Position numbers and translations under genes: made by a program. Shown here one piece after another: positions 34,993 through 44,938 of a stretch of DNA of 64,000 nt (positions within the stretch are counted from its first letter, which is position 1; each line of letters opens with the position of its first letter). Origin of the DNA: Spirochaetales bacterium (GTDB lineage Bacteria > Spirochaetota > Spirochaetia > ARS1246); contig NZCE01000034.1 in assembly GCA_002688185.1 (NCBI GenBank), forward strand, positions 6,623 to 70,622. The letters are read 5' to 3'. The notes beneath the pieces are model-generated. The model was not told where the DNA came from, did not search any database, and was given only the letters and a program-made list of their open reading frames with translations.

Positions 34993-35256
34993 TTATAGCG
35001 CGCTTTCCACGGGTTCTACGTGCACAAAACGCCTTCCCCTTCTGCGGTTAAATACAACCGCCCCTTCCGCGGTTGCAAACAACGTGTCGTCCTTGCCCTT
35101 GCCGACGTTATCTCCGGGGTGAAACTTTGTGCCCCGCTGCCGAATGAGGATCTCGCCTGCCTTTACCACTTGACCGCCGAATCGTTTTATGCCCAGCCGC
35201 TGGCTATGCGAGTCGCGTCCGTTTTTTGAGCTGCCGCCGCCTTTTTTATGAGCCAT
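34993..35256 (-). CDS. rpmA: 50S ribosomal protein L27
   Basis: An 87-residue L27 starting [16 protein letters not shown], with mature-type N-terminus. The ATG at 35256 has a GAGGAG site. An in-frame ATG at 35274 overlaps the prp stop (ATGA) and would add six residues (MIEEFT). That extension does not resemble the Prp cleavage motif of Firmicutes. Confidence 0.93.
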   Translation of the reverse strand: MAHKKGGGSSKNGRDSHSQRLGIKRFGGQVVKAGEILIRQRGTKFHPGDNVGKGKDDTLFATAEGAVVFNRRRGRRFVHVEPVESAL

Positions 35257-35270
35257 TGTGAACTCCTCTA

Positions 35271-35600
35271 TCATTGCCTAATTGTTACAACGCATTCATC
35301 GGGGAACTCGGCCTGGACGTCCTCTAGACCGACCAGCAGAAAATCTCCAACGGCTTTTGCATACTGTTCACATCCATGCCGGACGTCCAGAATCGCAAAA
35401 ACCAAAGACCCTCTTTTCTCCACGCCGGCGCGGATAGTAACTCCTTCGGTGCCTTCAAACAATCGCACGGCGGTTCTCAATAGAATCGTAACGGCCGCGC
35501 AGGCGATGTTATTACCTTTCGCAAGCGACGCCGCGTGGCCCGTTGCCGTTACTTTGCGAATTATGCCGGCCAAATCGGATAACACCGTGACACGTACCAC
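35271..35600 (-). CDS. prp: Prp-like ribosomal-processing cysteine protease
   Basis: A 109-residue protein of the YsxB/Prp family between L21 and L27. The catalytic pair is present as His22 (in ATGHA) and Cys34 (in NNIACAAVT), the positions known in the staphylococcal enzyme, which removes an N-terminal extension of L27. L27 here seems to lack that extension, so the target may differ. Stop overlaps an in-frame upstream ATG of rpmA. Confidence 0.86.
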   Translation of the reverse strand: MVRVTVLSDLAGIIRKVTATGHAASLAKGNNIACAAVTILLRTAVRLFEGTEGVTIRAGVEKRGSLVFAILDVRHGCEQYAKAVGDFLLVGLEDVQAEFPDECVVTIRQ

Positions 35601-35606
35601 CCGATT

Positions 35607-35921
35607 CTAAGCGCCTATAATATCCTCAACCTTAACCAAAGTGTAGTGCTGCCTGTGACCGCGCTTTCTCCGGTAATTTTTTCTACGTTTATATTTGAAT
35701 ACCACGACTTTCTTGTCCCGGCCATGGTCTTCTACAACCGCTTTTACCGATGCGCCGTCAACGTAAGGAGTACCGACTTTTACCGAATCATCTCCGCGAA
35801 CGAGAAGAACCGTGTCAAAATCGATAGTCTCGCCCTTTACCTGAGTGATTCTATCGATCTTCAGCACGCCGCCTTTCTCCGCTTTGTATTGCTTTCCCTT
35901 TATTTCAACAAGTGCGTACAT
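35607..35921 (-). CDS. rplU: 50S ribosomal protein L21
   Basis: A 104-residue L21: MYALVEIKGKQYKAEKGGVLKIDR at the N-terminus and the RRKNYRRKRGHRQHYTLVKVEDI end. ATG 35921 follows AAGGA; a longer frame to 35984 is not needed. First gene of the rplU-prp-rpmA-obgE run. Confidence 0.94.
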   Translation of the reverse strand: MYALVEIKGKQYKAEKGGVLKIDRITQVKGETIDFDTVLLVRGDDSVKVGTPYVDGASVKAVVEDHGRDKKVVVFKYKRRKNYRRKRGHRQHYTLVKVEDIIGA

Positions 35922-36019
35922 AATGCAATCCTTAGGGCCACGTAACCGCATCCGCCACCGCATGCGATAGGAATGATGCGCCATAAAATGCCCTGAAAAC
36001 TAGATGGTGAAAGTAAACG

Positions 36020-36060
36020 AAAAAGACCGAGGGGTCAAGTAGCCCGACTGCGCTACGGTC
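36020..36060 (-). terminator. probable terminator of gltBD
   Basis: On the minus strand GACCG ... CGGTC arms (36060-36056 with 36029-36025) enclose a second TAGC/GCTA pairing and are followed by five T. It lies 20 bases after the gltD stop and ahead of rplU, so it may separate the two operons. The stem is bulged, which lowers confidence. Confidence 0.45.
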
Positions 36061-36080
36061 GCATGTTGGTTCTATGGTCG

Positions 36081-37505
36081 CTAGGATAGATACTCCGCTA
36101 TTGAGGCAGCTGCGCGCCGACCATGGTTTATCGCACGAACGACCAGGGAGGCGCCGGTGTTCGCGTCCCCTGCTGCAAATACATTCTCTAAAGAGGTCTT
36201 GTACGATCCGTCGGTCGCGATATTGCCTCGCTCATCAAGGGCCAGACATAGGTCATCTATGAGCTTTGAGTGCTCGACGTGCACAAAACCCATTGCCAGA
36301 AGGACGAGATCTGCATCAATTGCGACATCGGTGCCGGCGACGGCTTCCATATATGGTCGTGATGCCGGGTCTTTTCTTTTCCAAATCACCTCGGTGCACG
36401 CCGCTCTTTTTACCCGCTCATCGGCGCCATCAAATCGAGAGGTGTTGATGCACCATTGCCGGTGGCATCCTTCCTCATGTGATGTAGAGGTTCTCAGTAT
36501 GTTCGGCCACTCGGGCCATTGTGGATTATGCGGCTCATTCCATTCCGGTGGTTTCGGCATGATCTCTATCTGTTGCACTTTTTTTGCGCCCTGCCTAATC
36601 GCCGTTCCAACGCAGTCCGACCCAGTATCCCCGCCGCCGATTACGAGAACGGTTTTCCCGGATGCCGATATAATATCTTTCTCGGCCAAATCACCGGACA
36701 CATATTTGTTCGAAAGCGTAAGGTAATCCAATGCATAGTGGATCCCTTCGAGCTCTCTCCCCGGCACCGACAGATCACGGGGCGATCCTGCTCCCATGGT
36801 CAGCAGAATCACATCGTACTTTCTCTGGAGGTAACGGGCCGACAGATCTTCACCAATAATCACGTTGGTTTCAAAATCAACACCTTCCCGCTCAATCTGC
36901 TCCAACCGGCGGTCGAGTATGCGTTTCTCCAGTTTGAAATCCGGAATGCCGTAGCGCAGGATGCCTCCCATTTTGTCCGATTTCTCAAAAAGCGACACCT
37001 GATGACCCATCCTCCGCAGCTGCTGCGCCGCCGCGAGGCCGGCCGGCCCCGACCCGACAACGGCGATCCGACGACCGGATTCTTTCTTTGGTGGACGCGG
37101 GACGACCCAATCCTCTTCAAATGCTTTTTCAACTATGGAAAGCTCGAGCTTTTTGATCGATACAGGCTCAACGTTGATCGCCAGGGTGCACGACGTTTCA
37201 CAGGGGGCCGGACACTCGCGGCCGGTGATCTCAGGGAGATTATTAGTCAGCTCGAGACGTTCCCACGCCTCTCGCCACTGGCCCCTGTAGACAGCGTCAT
37301 TCCATTCAGGAATTAGATTATTCACCGGACAACCCATTGAATGGCAAAACGGGATTCCGCAATCCATACAACGCGCGCCTTCTCTCTCTAATTCCGGTTG
37401 GTTGGGCTTGAGGGGTATCTCCCAATAGTCTAATTTGCGCACATCAATAGGGCGATCTGTTACCCTGAGCCGAGAAAACTCAATAAAGCCTGTAGGTTTT
37501 CCCAT
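36081..37505 (-). CDS. gltD: glutamate synthase small subunit
   Basis: A 474-residue GltD. Cysteine-rich Fe-S binding N-terminus (CMDCGIPFCHSMGCPVNN and CPAPCETSC), FAD-binding AVVGSGPAGLAAA near residue 150 and NADPH-binding VLVIGGGDTGSDC, ending with FAAGDANTGASLVV. It passes NAD(P)H electrons to the large subunit. The ATG overlaps the gltB stop by one base (TAATG); a longer frame reaches into gltB. Confidence 0.95.
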   Translation of the reverse strand: MGKPTGFIEFSRLRVTDRPIDVRKLDYWEIPLKPNQPELEREGARCMDCGIPFCHSMGCPVNNLIPEWNDAVYRGQWREAWERLELTNNLPEITGRECPAPCETSCTLAINVEPVSIKKLELSIVEKAFEEDWVVPRPPKKESGRRIAVVGSGPAGLAAAQQLRRMGHQVSLFEKSDKMGGILRYGIPDFKLEKRILDRRLEQIEREGVDFETNVIIGEDLSARYLQRKYDVILLTMGAGSPRDLSVPGRELEGIHYALDYLTLSNKYVSGDLAEKDIISASGKTVLVIGGGDTGSDCVGTAIRQGAKKVQQIEIMPKPPEWNEPHNPQWPEWPNILRTSTSHEEGCHRQWCINTSRFDGADERVKRAACTEVIWKRKDPASRPYMEAVAGTDVAIDADLVLLAMGFVHVEHSKLIDDLCLALDERGNIATDGSYKTSLENVFAAGDANTGASLVVRAINHGRRAAASIAEYLS

Positions 37506-40500
37506 TACGTGTATACCTCCTCGGTCATCTCGACGGTTTCGGCCTCCCTCGATTCTTTTTCTTTGAGCTTTTCGAGTGCGAGGCGATAATCCATGGGCAT
37601 GACTTTTACAAAAAGCGGCAGCGTTTCCTCCCATGAATCAAGAATCTGGGCCGCGTTTTTACTGCCGGTTAGCTCGAAATGTTTTCGGATATATGACTTT
37701 AAAAAGTAAATATCGGCCTCCTCTACCACGAGCTCTATATCTACCATCTCCAAGTTGCAGCGGGTATCAAATAGCTGATTCCTATCGAGCACGTACGCGA
37801 TCCCCCCACTCATACCAGCGGCAAAATTCACCCCGGTGTCTCCAAGGACAATTACCCTTCCCCCGGTCATATACTCACAACCATGATCCCCAACTCCCTC
37901 AACGACCGTATACGCACCGCTGTTGCGTACACAAAATCTCTCACCGGCCATGCCGTTGATAAACACCTCTCCTGATGTGGCTCCAAAAAGATTGACATTT
38001 CCCGTAATGATGTTTCTCTCAGATCGAAATTTCGCTTTTTTGGGCGGATATACGATTATCTTGCCGCCCGACAGTCCTTTGCCAAAATAGTCATTTGCAT
38101 CACCTTCGAGCCTGAAGGTAATTCCCGGCGCCAAGAACGCGGCAAAACTCTGTCCCGCGGATCCCATCATATCCACCGAGATGGTGTCATCGGGCAGACC
38201 GGCAACACCGTATCGCTTTGAAACCTCGTAGCTCAATGTTGATCCTATCGTTCTGTTGAAGTTTCTTACCTTCAGATCAAATCTGACGTGCTCTTGCCTG
38301 TCGAGTGCAGGCCGGGATTTTTCTATGAGCTCAGGCTCAATGGAAGTCGCCAAATTCAACACCTGCTGTTTTGTGCAGCGCAATGAACCCCCGGTGGGGA
38401 CCTCAGGCCGATACAGAACCCTAGCAAAGTCCAAACCTTTTGATTTGTAATAATCGACCGCTTCATTTACTTCGACTAAATCAACCCTGCCCACCATGTC
38501 CTCAAACTTTCGGAAACCCAGATCCGCCATGAGCTCCCGCACCTCTTGCGCTAGAAACGTCATAAAATTCACAAGATATTCCGGTTTCCCCCGAAAGCGT
38601 TTCCGCAGCTCGGGATCTTGGGTGGCAACGCCAACCGGGCACGTGTTGAGATGACATTTTCTCATCATAATGCAACCCATAGTTACCAATGCTGTAGTAG
38701 CGAATCCGAACTCTTCGGCCCCCAAAAGAGCGCCGATAATGACATCTCTCGCCGTCTTAATCTGACCATCGACCTGTACTCGTATCCGATCCCTCAGGTT
38801 ATTCATGACTAGCACCTGTTGGGTCTCGGCCAATCCGATCTCCCAAGGAGTGCCCGCATAAAGGATCGATGAAATGGGACTCGCGCCGGTCCCGCCGTCG
38901 TGCCCGGAGATAAGAACGGTGTCCGATTTGCCTTTGGCTACCCCTGCGGCGATGGTGCCGACGCCCACCTCGGACACCAATTTCACCGACACACGTGCCT
39001 CCGGATTTGCATTTTTCAAATCAAAAATAAGCTGGGCTAAGTCCTCTATGGAGTAAATGTCATGGTGTGGCGGCGGAGATATCAGCATTACGCCGGGCGT
39101 CGAGCTGCGTACCTTGGCGATGATTTCATTCACCTTGTGCCCTGGCAGCTGTCCTCCCTCCCCCGGCTTGGCTCCCTGGGCCATTTTTATCTGTAGCTCG
39201 CCGGCACTCGCGAGATACGCGCTTGTGACCCCAAATCGTCCTGATGCGACTTGCTTTATACGGCTGTTCGCATTTTCTCCGTCGGAACGTGGGGAAAATC
39301 TGACCTCATCCTCACCTCCTTCTCCGGAGTTGCTTTTTGACCCGAGACGGTTCATTGCAATGGCGATGGATTCATGCGCCTCTTTGCTGATTGATCCAAA
39401 AGACATCCCAGAAGTTACGAACCTCTGAATAATAGCGTCAACTGGTTCCACTTCATCGATGGCGACTCCCTTTCCCTGCTTGATCTTAAAAAGACCCCGC
39501 AGCGTGCATAGATTCCGGTTAAGATCGTTAATAATCCCAGTATATTGCTTGAAGACGCCGTAGTTCCCGGTTGTCGTTGCCTTTTGGAGGAGCGTGATTG
39601 CTTCCGGTGAAAACAGGTGTTGTTCAGAGCCGGTGCGATAATGAAGAACGCCACCGGAGTCGAGCACCGAAAGCCTTCCTTCCCTCGGTTGAAAAGCGTC
39701 CCGGTGCCGTTGTGCGGTGTCCCGCTCCACGGTATCTATTCCGATGCCGCCGATGCGAGACGGCGTATTGGTGAAATACCGATCCACGAGATCGCCGTTG
39801 AGACCTACAGCCTCAAAAATCTGGGAACCTCGGTAGCTCCTGATTGTAGAGATGCCCATTTTGGACATTATTTTTAACAGTCCTTTTTTTATGGCGGTAA
39901 TATAGTGCTCGAGCATCTCTTCATGCGTCAGTTCTTGAGAAAGATATCTCCGCTTTTGAAGATCCACCATAGATTCGAATGCGAGGTATGGATTGATTCC
40001 GCTCGCGCCAAAGCTTACCAAGGTGGCAAAATGATGCACCTCACGCGCCTCTCCGGTTTCAACCACCAGACCGCTCAAATGCCGCTTTCCTTTGCCGACG
40101 AGGTAATGGTGGACGGCACTTGTTGCCAGAAGCGCCGGGATGGCGGCGGCATTCGTGCCCACGTTTCGGTCGCTCAAGATCACCATCGAATTGCCTTCAT
40201 CGATTCTTCGTTCAGCCTCTTCGCACACAATATTAATAGCCTGCTGAAGGCTCCCTGGACCGGCGGTCGGATCAAAGAGTATCGGCACCGTACACACCGG
40301 ATATCCGTTAATTCTTGTGCTTCGTAGCCTTTCAATATCGTCATTTGTAAGTATCGGATGTGCCAGCTTTAGTTGATGGCAATGCTCGGGAGTTTCGCCA
40401 AGTAAGTTGCGTTCACGCCCGACAAAGCTCATTAGGGACATGACAAGGTTTTCCCGGTAGGGGTCGATAGGCGGATTAGTTACCTGTGCAAATTGCTGCT

Positions 40501-42031
40501 TAAAATAGTTATAAAGGAGCTGGGGTTTTCTCGACAACACCGCGAGGGACGCGTCATTGCCCATCGACCCTACCGGCTCTTGGGAGTTTTCAATCATCGG
40601 CACGATGATGTTCTTGAGATCCTCCATGGTGTACCCGAAGGTCCGCTGGATTGTGGGCAGCCGGGAGCTGTCAACTTGCACCGGACCAGGTACTCCTAGC
40701 AGCCCCTTGAGTTCAATTTTATTCTTCTCAAGCCAATGACGGTAGGGCTTGCGTCGTGAAATAGAGGACTTAATCTCGTTGTCTTTCAGCACGCGCTTCT
40801 GGCGCGTGTCAACGACAAACATTTTGCCAGGCGCGAGGCGCCCTTTTTCAAGAACATCCTCAGGTGGAATATCGAGCACCCCCACCTCGGAAGCCAGTAC
40901 CACTTTCCCGCTTTTCGAGATTACATAGCGTCCGGGGCGTAGCCCGTTTCTGTCGAGTGTTGCACCGACTTTGATCCCGTCGGAAAAGGCAATAGCCGCC
41001 GGTCCATCCCACGGCTCCATGATGGCAGCGTGATACTCGAAAAAGGCGCGTTTGTCCTCAGATATATGGTATTTGATACCAAAGGCTTCCGGAACCATCA
41101 TAATGAGGGCGTGCTCGAGGGACCTCCCGCCATGTATAAGTAGCTCAAAAACATTGTCAAAAATTGCCGAATCACTGGTATCCGGGTTGGCTATTGGGAA
41201 AAGCTTTTCCAGCTCCTGACCAAAAAGATCAGACACAAGGCTCGTTTCTCGAGCCGTCATATTGTTAATATTTCGCCTCAAGGTATTGATCTCACCATTA
41301 TGAGCCATAAACCTAAACGGCTGAGCCAAGAACCAAGACGGCAACGTGTTTGTGCTATATCTTGCATGGACTAGGGCGATGCTGCTGACAAAATCCTCTT
41401 CAGCTAAATCAGGATAAAACTCTTCAAAATGGGAGGCGACAAACATTCCCTTGTAGGTAATCGTGCGGCTCGAGAGGGAGTTGACATAAAACTCATCCAA
41501 ATCAAACCCACGAGATGCAGCACACTTTTCGATGCATTTTCTCAAAACATAGAGCTTTCGCTCCAATTCCTCTCCCCCGTGATCGTCAAATGAAACAAAC
41601 ATCTGGAGAAAAGCCGGCATTCTACTTAATGCCAATTCTCCCAGACATGAGTGATCCACCGGCACTTCGCGCCATCCGTGCAATGTGCCTTTTTCATCAC
41701 AGACGGTATCTTCTATGAGCTGAATCGTCTCCCGCCTATTATCAATTGCACTCGGCAGGAAAAAAAAGCCGACTCCGTATTTCCCATCATCTGGTAGGGT
41801 AAATTGGACACATCGCCGAAAAAACCTGTGGGGAATTTGTACCAGCATTCCTGCGCCGTCACCGGTCTTACCGTCACCGCCCATTGCGCCGCGATGCTCG
41901 AGATTCTTAAGAACCGTGATGCCGTCTACGATTATATCGTGTTCAGCTCTCCCATTCACATTCGCTACAAACCCGACGCCGCATGCATCGTGCTCAAAAT
42001 GCGGATCATACAGACCGATTTGCTTTCTCAT
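37505..42031 (-). CDS. gltB: glutamate synthase large subunit
   Basis: A protein of about 1508 residues with the GltB domain order: N-terminal class II glutaminase (HDACGVGF; Cys exposed after removal of a short propeptide), central domain, FMN-binding TIM barrel (VSVKLVSEVGVGTIAAGVAKG, ISGHDGGTGASP), the 3Fe-4S motif MGCIMMRKCHLNTCPVGVATQ and the C-terminal beta-helix. It converts 2-oxoglutarate and glutamine into two glutamates. The ATG at 42031 places MRKQIGLYDP at the start, as in homologues. Confidence 0.95.
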   Translation of the reverse strand: MRKQIGLYDPHFEHDACGVGFVANVNGRAEHDIIVDGITVLKNLEHRGAMGGDGKTGDGAGMLVQIPHRFFRRCVQFTLPDDGKYGVGFFFLPSAIDNRRETIQLIEDTVCDEKGTLHGWREVPVDHSCLGELALSRMPAFLQMFVSFDDHGGEELERKLYVLRKCIEKCAASRGFDLDEFYVNSLSSRTITYKGMFVASHFEEFYPDLAEEDFVSSIALVHARYSTNTLPSWFLAQPFRFMAHNGEINTLRRNINNMTARETSLVSDLFGQELEKLFPIANPDTSDSAIFDNVFELLIHGGRSLEHALIMMVPEAFGIKYHISEDKRAFFEYHAAIMEPWDGPAAIAFSDGIKVGATLDRNGLRPGRYVISKSGKVVLASEVGVLDIPPEDVLEKGRLAPGKMFVVDTRQKRVLKDNEIKSSISRRKPYRHWLEKNKIELKGLLGVPGPVQVDSSRLPTIQRTFGYTMEDLKNIIVPMIENSQEPVGSMGNDASLAVLSRKPQLLYNYFKQQFAQVTNPPIDPYRENLVMSLMSFVGRERNLLGETPEHCHQLKLAHPILTNDDIERLRSTRINGYPVCTVPILFDPTAGPGSLQQAINIVCEEAERRIDEGNSMVILSDRNVGTNAAAIPALLATSAVHHYLVGKGKRHLSGLVVETGEAREVHHFATLVSFGASGINPYLAFESMVDLQKRRYLSQELTHEEMLEHYITAIKKGLLKIMSKMGISTIRSYRGSQIFEAVGLNGDLVDRYFTNTPSRIGGIGIDTVERDTAQRHRDAFQPREGRLSVLDSGGVLHYRTGSEQHLFSPEAITLLQKATTTGNYGVFKQYTGIINDLNRNLCTLRGLFKIKQGKGVAIDEVEPVDAIIQRFVTSGMSFGSISKEAHESIAIAMNRLGSKSNSGEGGEDEVRFSPRSDGENANSRIKQVASGRFGVTSAYLASAGELQIKMAQGAKPGEGGQLPGHKVNEIIAKVRSSTPGVMLISPPPHHDIYSIEDLAQLIFDLKNANPEARVSVKLVSEVGVGTIAAGVAKGKSDTVLISGHDGGTGASPISSILYAGTPWEIGLAETQQVLVMNNLRDRIRVQVDGQIKTARDVIIGALLGAEEFGFATTALVTMGCIMMRKCHLNTCPVGVATQDPELRKRFRGKPEYLVNFMTFLAQEVRELMADLGFRKFEDMVGRVDLVEVNEAVDYYKSKGLDFARVLYRPEVPTGGSLRCTKQQVLNLATSIEPELIEKSRPALDRQEHVRFDLKVRNFNRTIGSTLSYEVSKRYGVAGLPDDTISVDMMGSAGQSFAAFLAPGITFRLEGDANDYFGKGLSGGKIIVYPPKKAKFRSERNIITGNVNLFGATSGEVFINGMAGERFCVRNSGAYTVVEGVGDHGCEYMTGGRVIVLGDTGVNFAAGMSGGIAYVLDRNQLFDTRCNLEMVDIELVVEEADIYFLKSYIRKHFELTGSKNAAQILDSWEETLPLFVKVMPMDYRLALEKLKEKESREAETVEMTEEVYT

Positions 42032-42257
42032 TCTTCTACCATCCCGTGTTGAATAGGCAACAACTTGCGTGCCAACAGCGAAAAACACCCTTTAAATGAT
42101 TATTTGCACAGAAACTGAGGGACTATCCCTACCTTTCTGTAGGTTTTACGAGAAAAAAACATACGTAATAGTAATTTATTGAGCTTTATATTGATGCTCT
42201 CTCGAACGTGGCGCCAGGAGGTCCACCTCCCCCCTGCCAATGGTGGCAATATTCTTA

Positions 42258-42992
42258 CTAAAAAAAGCCTATCACCGCAACCATTCGGGTAAAGCCTTGA
42301 GCTCCTTGCCGACGATAAGAACCAAAAAAAGATGAGCATGACGTGCACTGATCTACCAATGAAATGGCTCGAATGCCGTTGTCCTCCAATATTCTAATGT
42401 TTGCCTTCTGCAAAGATAAAAAGTATTGATCGCCACGCAGCTCCGAAACTCCGGGGCCGTATGCGCCAAGAATGTGCGCGCGCTCGGCGGGAACGTCATA
42501 GCAACACGCGCCTATTCCCGGTCCAATTACGGCAGAAATGTCCCCGGGCCTGCAGCTAAACTTGCCAACCATCATCTCAACAGCATTTTCAGCAATTCCC
42601 GTTCCTTTCCATCCCGAATGTACGAGAGCAAAGACTTCTTTGAAAGGGTCATAAAGATAGACGGGAAGGCAATCGGCAACCGTAACTGATAATACGATTG
42701 ACCGATCCGTGGTAAGCGCACCATCGCCTGGAATAAGGGCGTCGGTGTCACCATCGATTATGCGCACCGATTTTCCGTGACTCTGGATCAAAGCAAGCAC
42801 GCGTTTCTGTTCTATTCCAAGATGCTTGAATAAGCGGCTCCGGGCAGGGCCGCGCCCTAAGGTCATATCACCGGCATAAATGGTAGAAACTCCAACTGAA
42901 ATAAGTCGGGTTGCATTGCCGTCCGCACTGTAAGGTATAGTAATCCTGCAGAAAAGATCGCCTTCTTTTGGAAAAAAACGGTAGTGATGCAT
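42258..42992 (-). CDS. pgeF: PgeF-type laccase-domain protein (peptidoglycan editing factor)
   Basis: A YfiH/PgeF protein of about 244 residues. The zinc site residues appear as QSHGK, TVADCLPVYLYD and LVHSGWKG, followed by GPGIGACCYDV. The family hydrolyses misincorporated muropeptide precursors or purine nucleosides. ATG 42992 sits 11 bases after the upstream stop; an upstream ATG at 43037 would overlap that gene. About 226 bases to gltB hold a GGAGG-TCCA-CCTCC hairpin (42217-42230) but no recognised element. Confidence 0.85.
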   Translation of the reverse strand: MHHYRFFPKEGDLFCRITIPYSADGNATRLISVGVSTIYAGDMTLGRGPARSRLFKHLGIEQKRVLALIQSHGKSVRIIDGDTDALIPGDGALTTDRSIVLSVTVADCLPVYLYDPFKEVFALVHSGWKGTGIAENAVEMMVGKFSCRPGDISAVIGPGIGACCYDVPAERAHILGAYGPGVSELRGDQYFLSLQKANIRILEDNGIRAISLVDQCTSCSSFFGSYRRQGAQGFTRMVAVIGFF

Positions 42993-43002
42993 GAACGATT
43001 TT

Positions 43003-44712
43003 CTACTGTACGCTCTTTTCGAGATCGTAAAATCCATTCAAGATTCGTTCGGCTTCTTCAATCTGCTTGAGGATGTTACTAAGTCTGCCAATCAGCCTGG
43101 CGTTATCAGTTCCCCCGATATAGCTGATATTTGAAAGGGTATCGTATTTTCCGCCGCTTTGCCCGTAGAGGATACCTTTTAGAATTCGAACGAACAAGTT
43201 GATACTGGCACGAGCAGCTTTTACAATTTCCTCGGCCTTTGTGTCCACATTTTTGAGAACCGTTTCGATTTTTCGTCTGCGCAATGCCGGTTTGGAGAGC
43301 TCGTTACGAATATCCTGTATTTCTCTCCCGATACTGCCCTGAGGAGCTAATTCGGAGTCCATTCTACTAATATCATTCAAGCTTCTGTGAATACCCTCAT
43401 ATGAGTCTACAAATTCCTCACGATTTTGTGGCTTGTAGAACTCACCATCAACCATAAATGCCTGTATAGTTCTATTCATGTCTCCAAGAAAAAGGCGATT
43501 CACGAACGTTTTAATAAATGCGATGGTATTTTCAAGATGGACCCGAATATCCTCCTCAAATAGATCGCTCTGATAGTTTTCCGCGGGCTCGAGTTGGTGA
43601 AAGGAAAATAGCGTATTTACTTCGCGCAGCAATTTTATTTTGCCGTTGGTAAATGAAAACTCATCCATACAGCTTTCAAGCCGTTCTTCCCAGAACTTTC
43701 GGTACAGCACAAACCAATCTTCTCCCCCTCCTACTTGTTCCGGTCCATAACTCATATTGTGCGTACCCACCCGAATGAGCTTTTTGAGCGGGACGGACCG
43801 GTTAAATGATCGGATCTGTGATAAACCCTGATAGGCGTTTTCCAGGCTCGCGGCAAGCAGCTGTTCGACTTTTTCCGAATTCTGATCCTCAAGTTTTTCC
43901 TGCAAATCAAACATAAACAGTGCCTTTAGTGGATTCTCTTCAATAGGTTGGCCTTGAGAAGCCATGAGGTTACTCAGCTCAAAAAGTTCATTTTTAGTTT
44001 GGCCAACGGGGGCCGTCTCCCCCAAACCTGTGTTGGAGAACGCACCCAATAGTTTTGATACGGGAAATGAGACAAATTCATTCAAATAGTGGAGCGATCG
44101 TACATGGCGGTAGACAATAGTCCGATCGCTATCACTCATTTCTTTGAAAACTACTTGGACATCCGATTCCATGAGACGGCGAATATCAAAATCAGTTTTT
44201 GATTTATCGGGATCTATGTAATTCTCAGGATTTGTAGCCGAGATTAACCTGGACTGATAATCCGGGAATTCGATGCCAACCAGAAACGCCAAAAACTCTC
44301 CCCTGAGCGTACCGAATGCCTTTGCCAACGGTCGCGAAAAAATATCAATGGCCTCCCGCAAACCCCGCAACTCCCTGGCAAATGAAGCCCCGAGGGTATT
44401 TGTTCGATAGGTATACAGCCCCGGGTAGGCCGTCTCAATTTCCCGGGCAAATCCCTCGAAAACAGTTTCTTCAAGCACAGCCATTACTTCCTTCTGTTTG
44501 AAGAGAGCTTTTAAGAACAGCACAATCCTCTGGATCAGGCCTAATCGTGAAAAAATAGCTTCCACACTCTCGGATTCCTCACTAGCCTCAGACTCGAATA
44601 ACGGCTCTTTATTCTCGGAAGGTTGAGTTTGAATCCTTTTTAGCATATCCAAACGTTCATTTGCAGAAAGACCCGTAACAAGCCGGTCAAAAGCAGACGC
44701 TTTCTGATGCAT
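43003..44712 (-). CDS. DUF5312-like spirochaete protein of unknown function
   Basis: A 569-residue, mainly alpha-helical protein without signal peptide; one hydrophobic stretch near residues 60-72. It resembles the spirochaete-restricted DUF5312 family by length and general pattern, but no catalytic motif is visible. Several helical, charged segments with heptad-like spacing (around 270-300 and 440-520) suggest coiled coils. It precedes pgeF in the same direction and is divergent from cimA. Confidence 0.55.
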   Translation of the reverse strand: MHQKASAFDRLVTGLSANERLDMLKRIQTQPSENKEPLFESEASEESESVEAIFSRLGLIQRIVLFLKALFKQKEVMAVLEETVFEGFAREIETAYPGLYTYRTNTLGASFARELRGLREAIDIFSRPLAKAFGTLRGEFLAFLVGIEFPDYQSRLISATNPENYIDPDKSKTDFDIRRLMESDVQVVFKEMSDSDRTIVYRHVRSLHYLNEFVSFPVSKLLGAFSNTGLGETAPVGQTKNELFELSNLMASQGQPIEENPLKALFMFDLQEKLEDQNSEKVEQLLAASLENAYQGLSQIRSFNRSVPLKKLIRVGTHNMSYGPEQVGGGEDWFVLYRKFWEERLESCMDEFSFTNGKIKLLREVNTLFSFHQLEPAENYQSDLFEEDIRVHLENTIAFIKTFVNRLFLGDMNRTIQAFMVDGEFYKPQNREEFVDSYEGIHRSLNDISRMDSELAPQGSIGREIQDIRNELSKPALRRRKIETVLKNVDTKAEEIVKAARASINLFVRILKGILYGQSGGKYDTLSNISYIGGTDNARLIGRLSNILKQIEEAERILNGFYDLEKSVQ

Positions 44713-44768
44713 AGCCTGATTCTAGAAATACTCCACTTATAGGTCAATACGTTGCCAACCCAACATGC

Positions 44769-44797
44769 TTGACTATTGGAAAAAAGAGGAGTATATG
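44769..44797 (+). promoter_or_regulatory. promoter of the cimA leader
   Basis: TTGACT at 44769-44774 and TATATG at 44792-44797, 17-base spacer. The predicted start near 44804 falls on the second ATG of the leader frame, so the leader might be read from a leaderless transcript, or an unseen upstream promoter is used with the GAGGAG at 44786. Confidence 0.55.
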
Positions 44798-44875
44798 TAT
44801 CGCATGAAAACGCGATGGATTTCCCCCATAGCTATACTAATCGCAATTATGAGGTGTATTTGCCGGGGGAGCTAG
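44795..44875 (+). CDS. isoleucine-rich attenuator leader peptide of cimA
   Basis: A 26-codon frame (or 23 from the ATG at 44804) with six Ile codons, four of them alternating in the run PIAILIAI, and one Leu. Such enrichment is the hallmark of leader peptides that sense charged tRNA-Ile. The GGGGAGC at 44866-44872, just before its stop, can pair with GCTCTCC at 44899-44905 (seven pairs, one G-T), which would block the terminator stem. A ribosome stalled at the Ile codons leaves this segment free; a ribosome at the TAG covers it. Confidence 0.72.
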   Translation: MYRMKTRWISPIAILIAIMRCICRGS

Positions 44876-44893
44876 CATAGAAGCCTATAATAG

Positions 44894-44926
44894 GGGCCGC
44901 TCTCCAGAAGAGCGGCCCTTTTTTTT
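44894..44926 (+). terminator. attenuator terminator upstream of cimA
   Basis: A perfect 10-base stem GGGCCGCTCT / AGAGCGGCCC (44894-44903 with 44909-44918), five-base loop, then eight T. It lies between the Ile-rich leader and cimA, so it must be read through for expression. Its 5' arm overlaps the candidate antiterminator segment. Confidence 0.9.
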
Positions 44927-44938
44927 GGAAGGAAACCG

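Noticed and set aside
36519..37316. 265-codon plus-strand frame
   Set aside because: Shadow of gltD on the opposite strand; no family pattern.
42181..42240. GGAGG-TCCA-CCTCC hairpin upstream of gltB as a riboswitch
   Set aside because: Only five-base arms and no conserved riboswitch motifs could be recognised.
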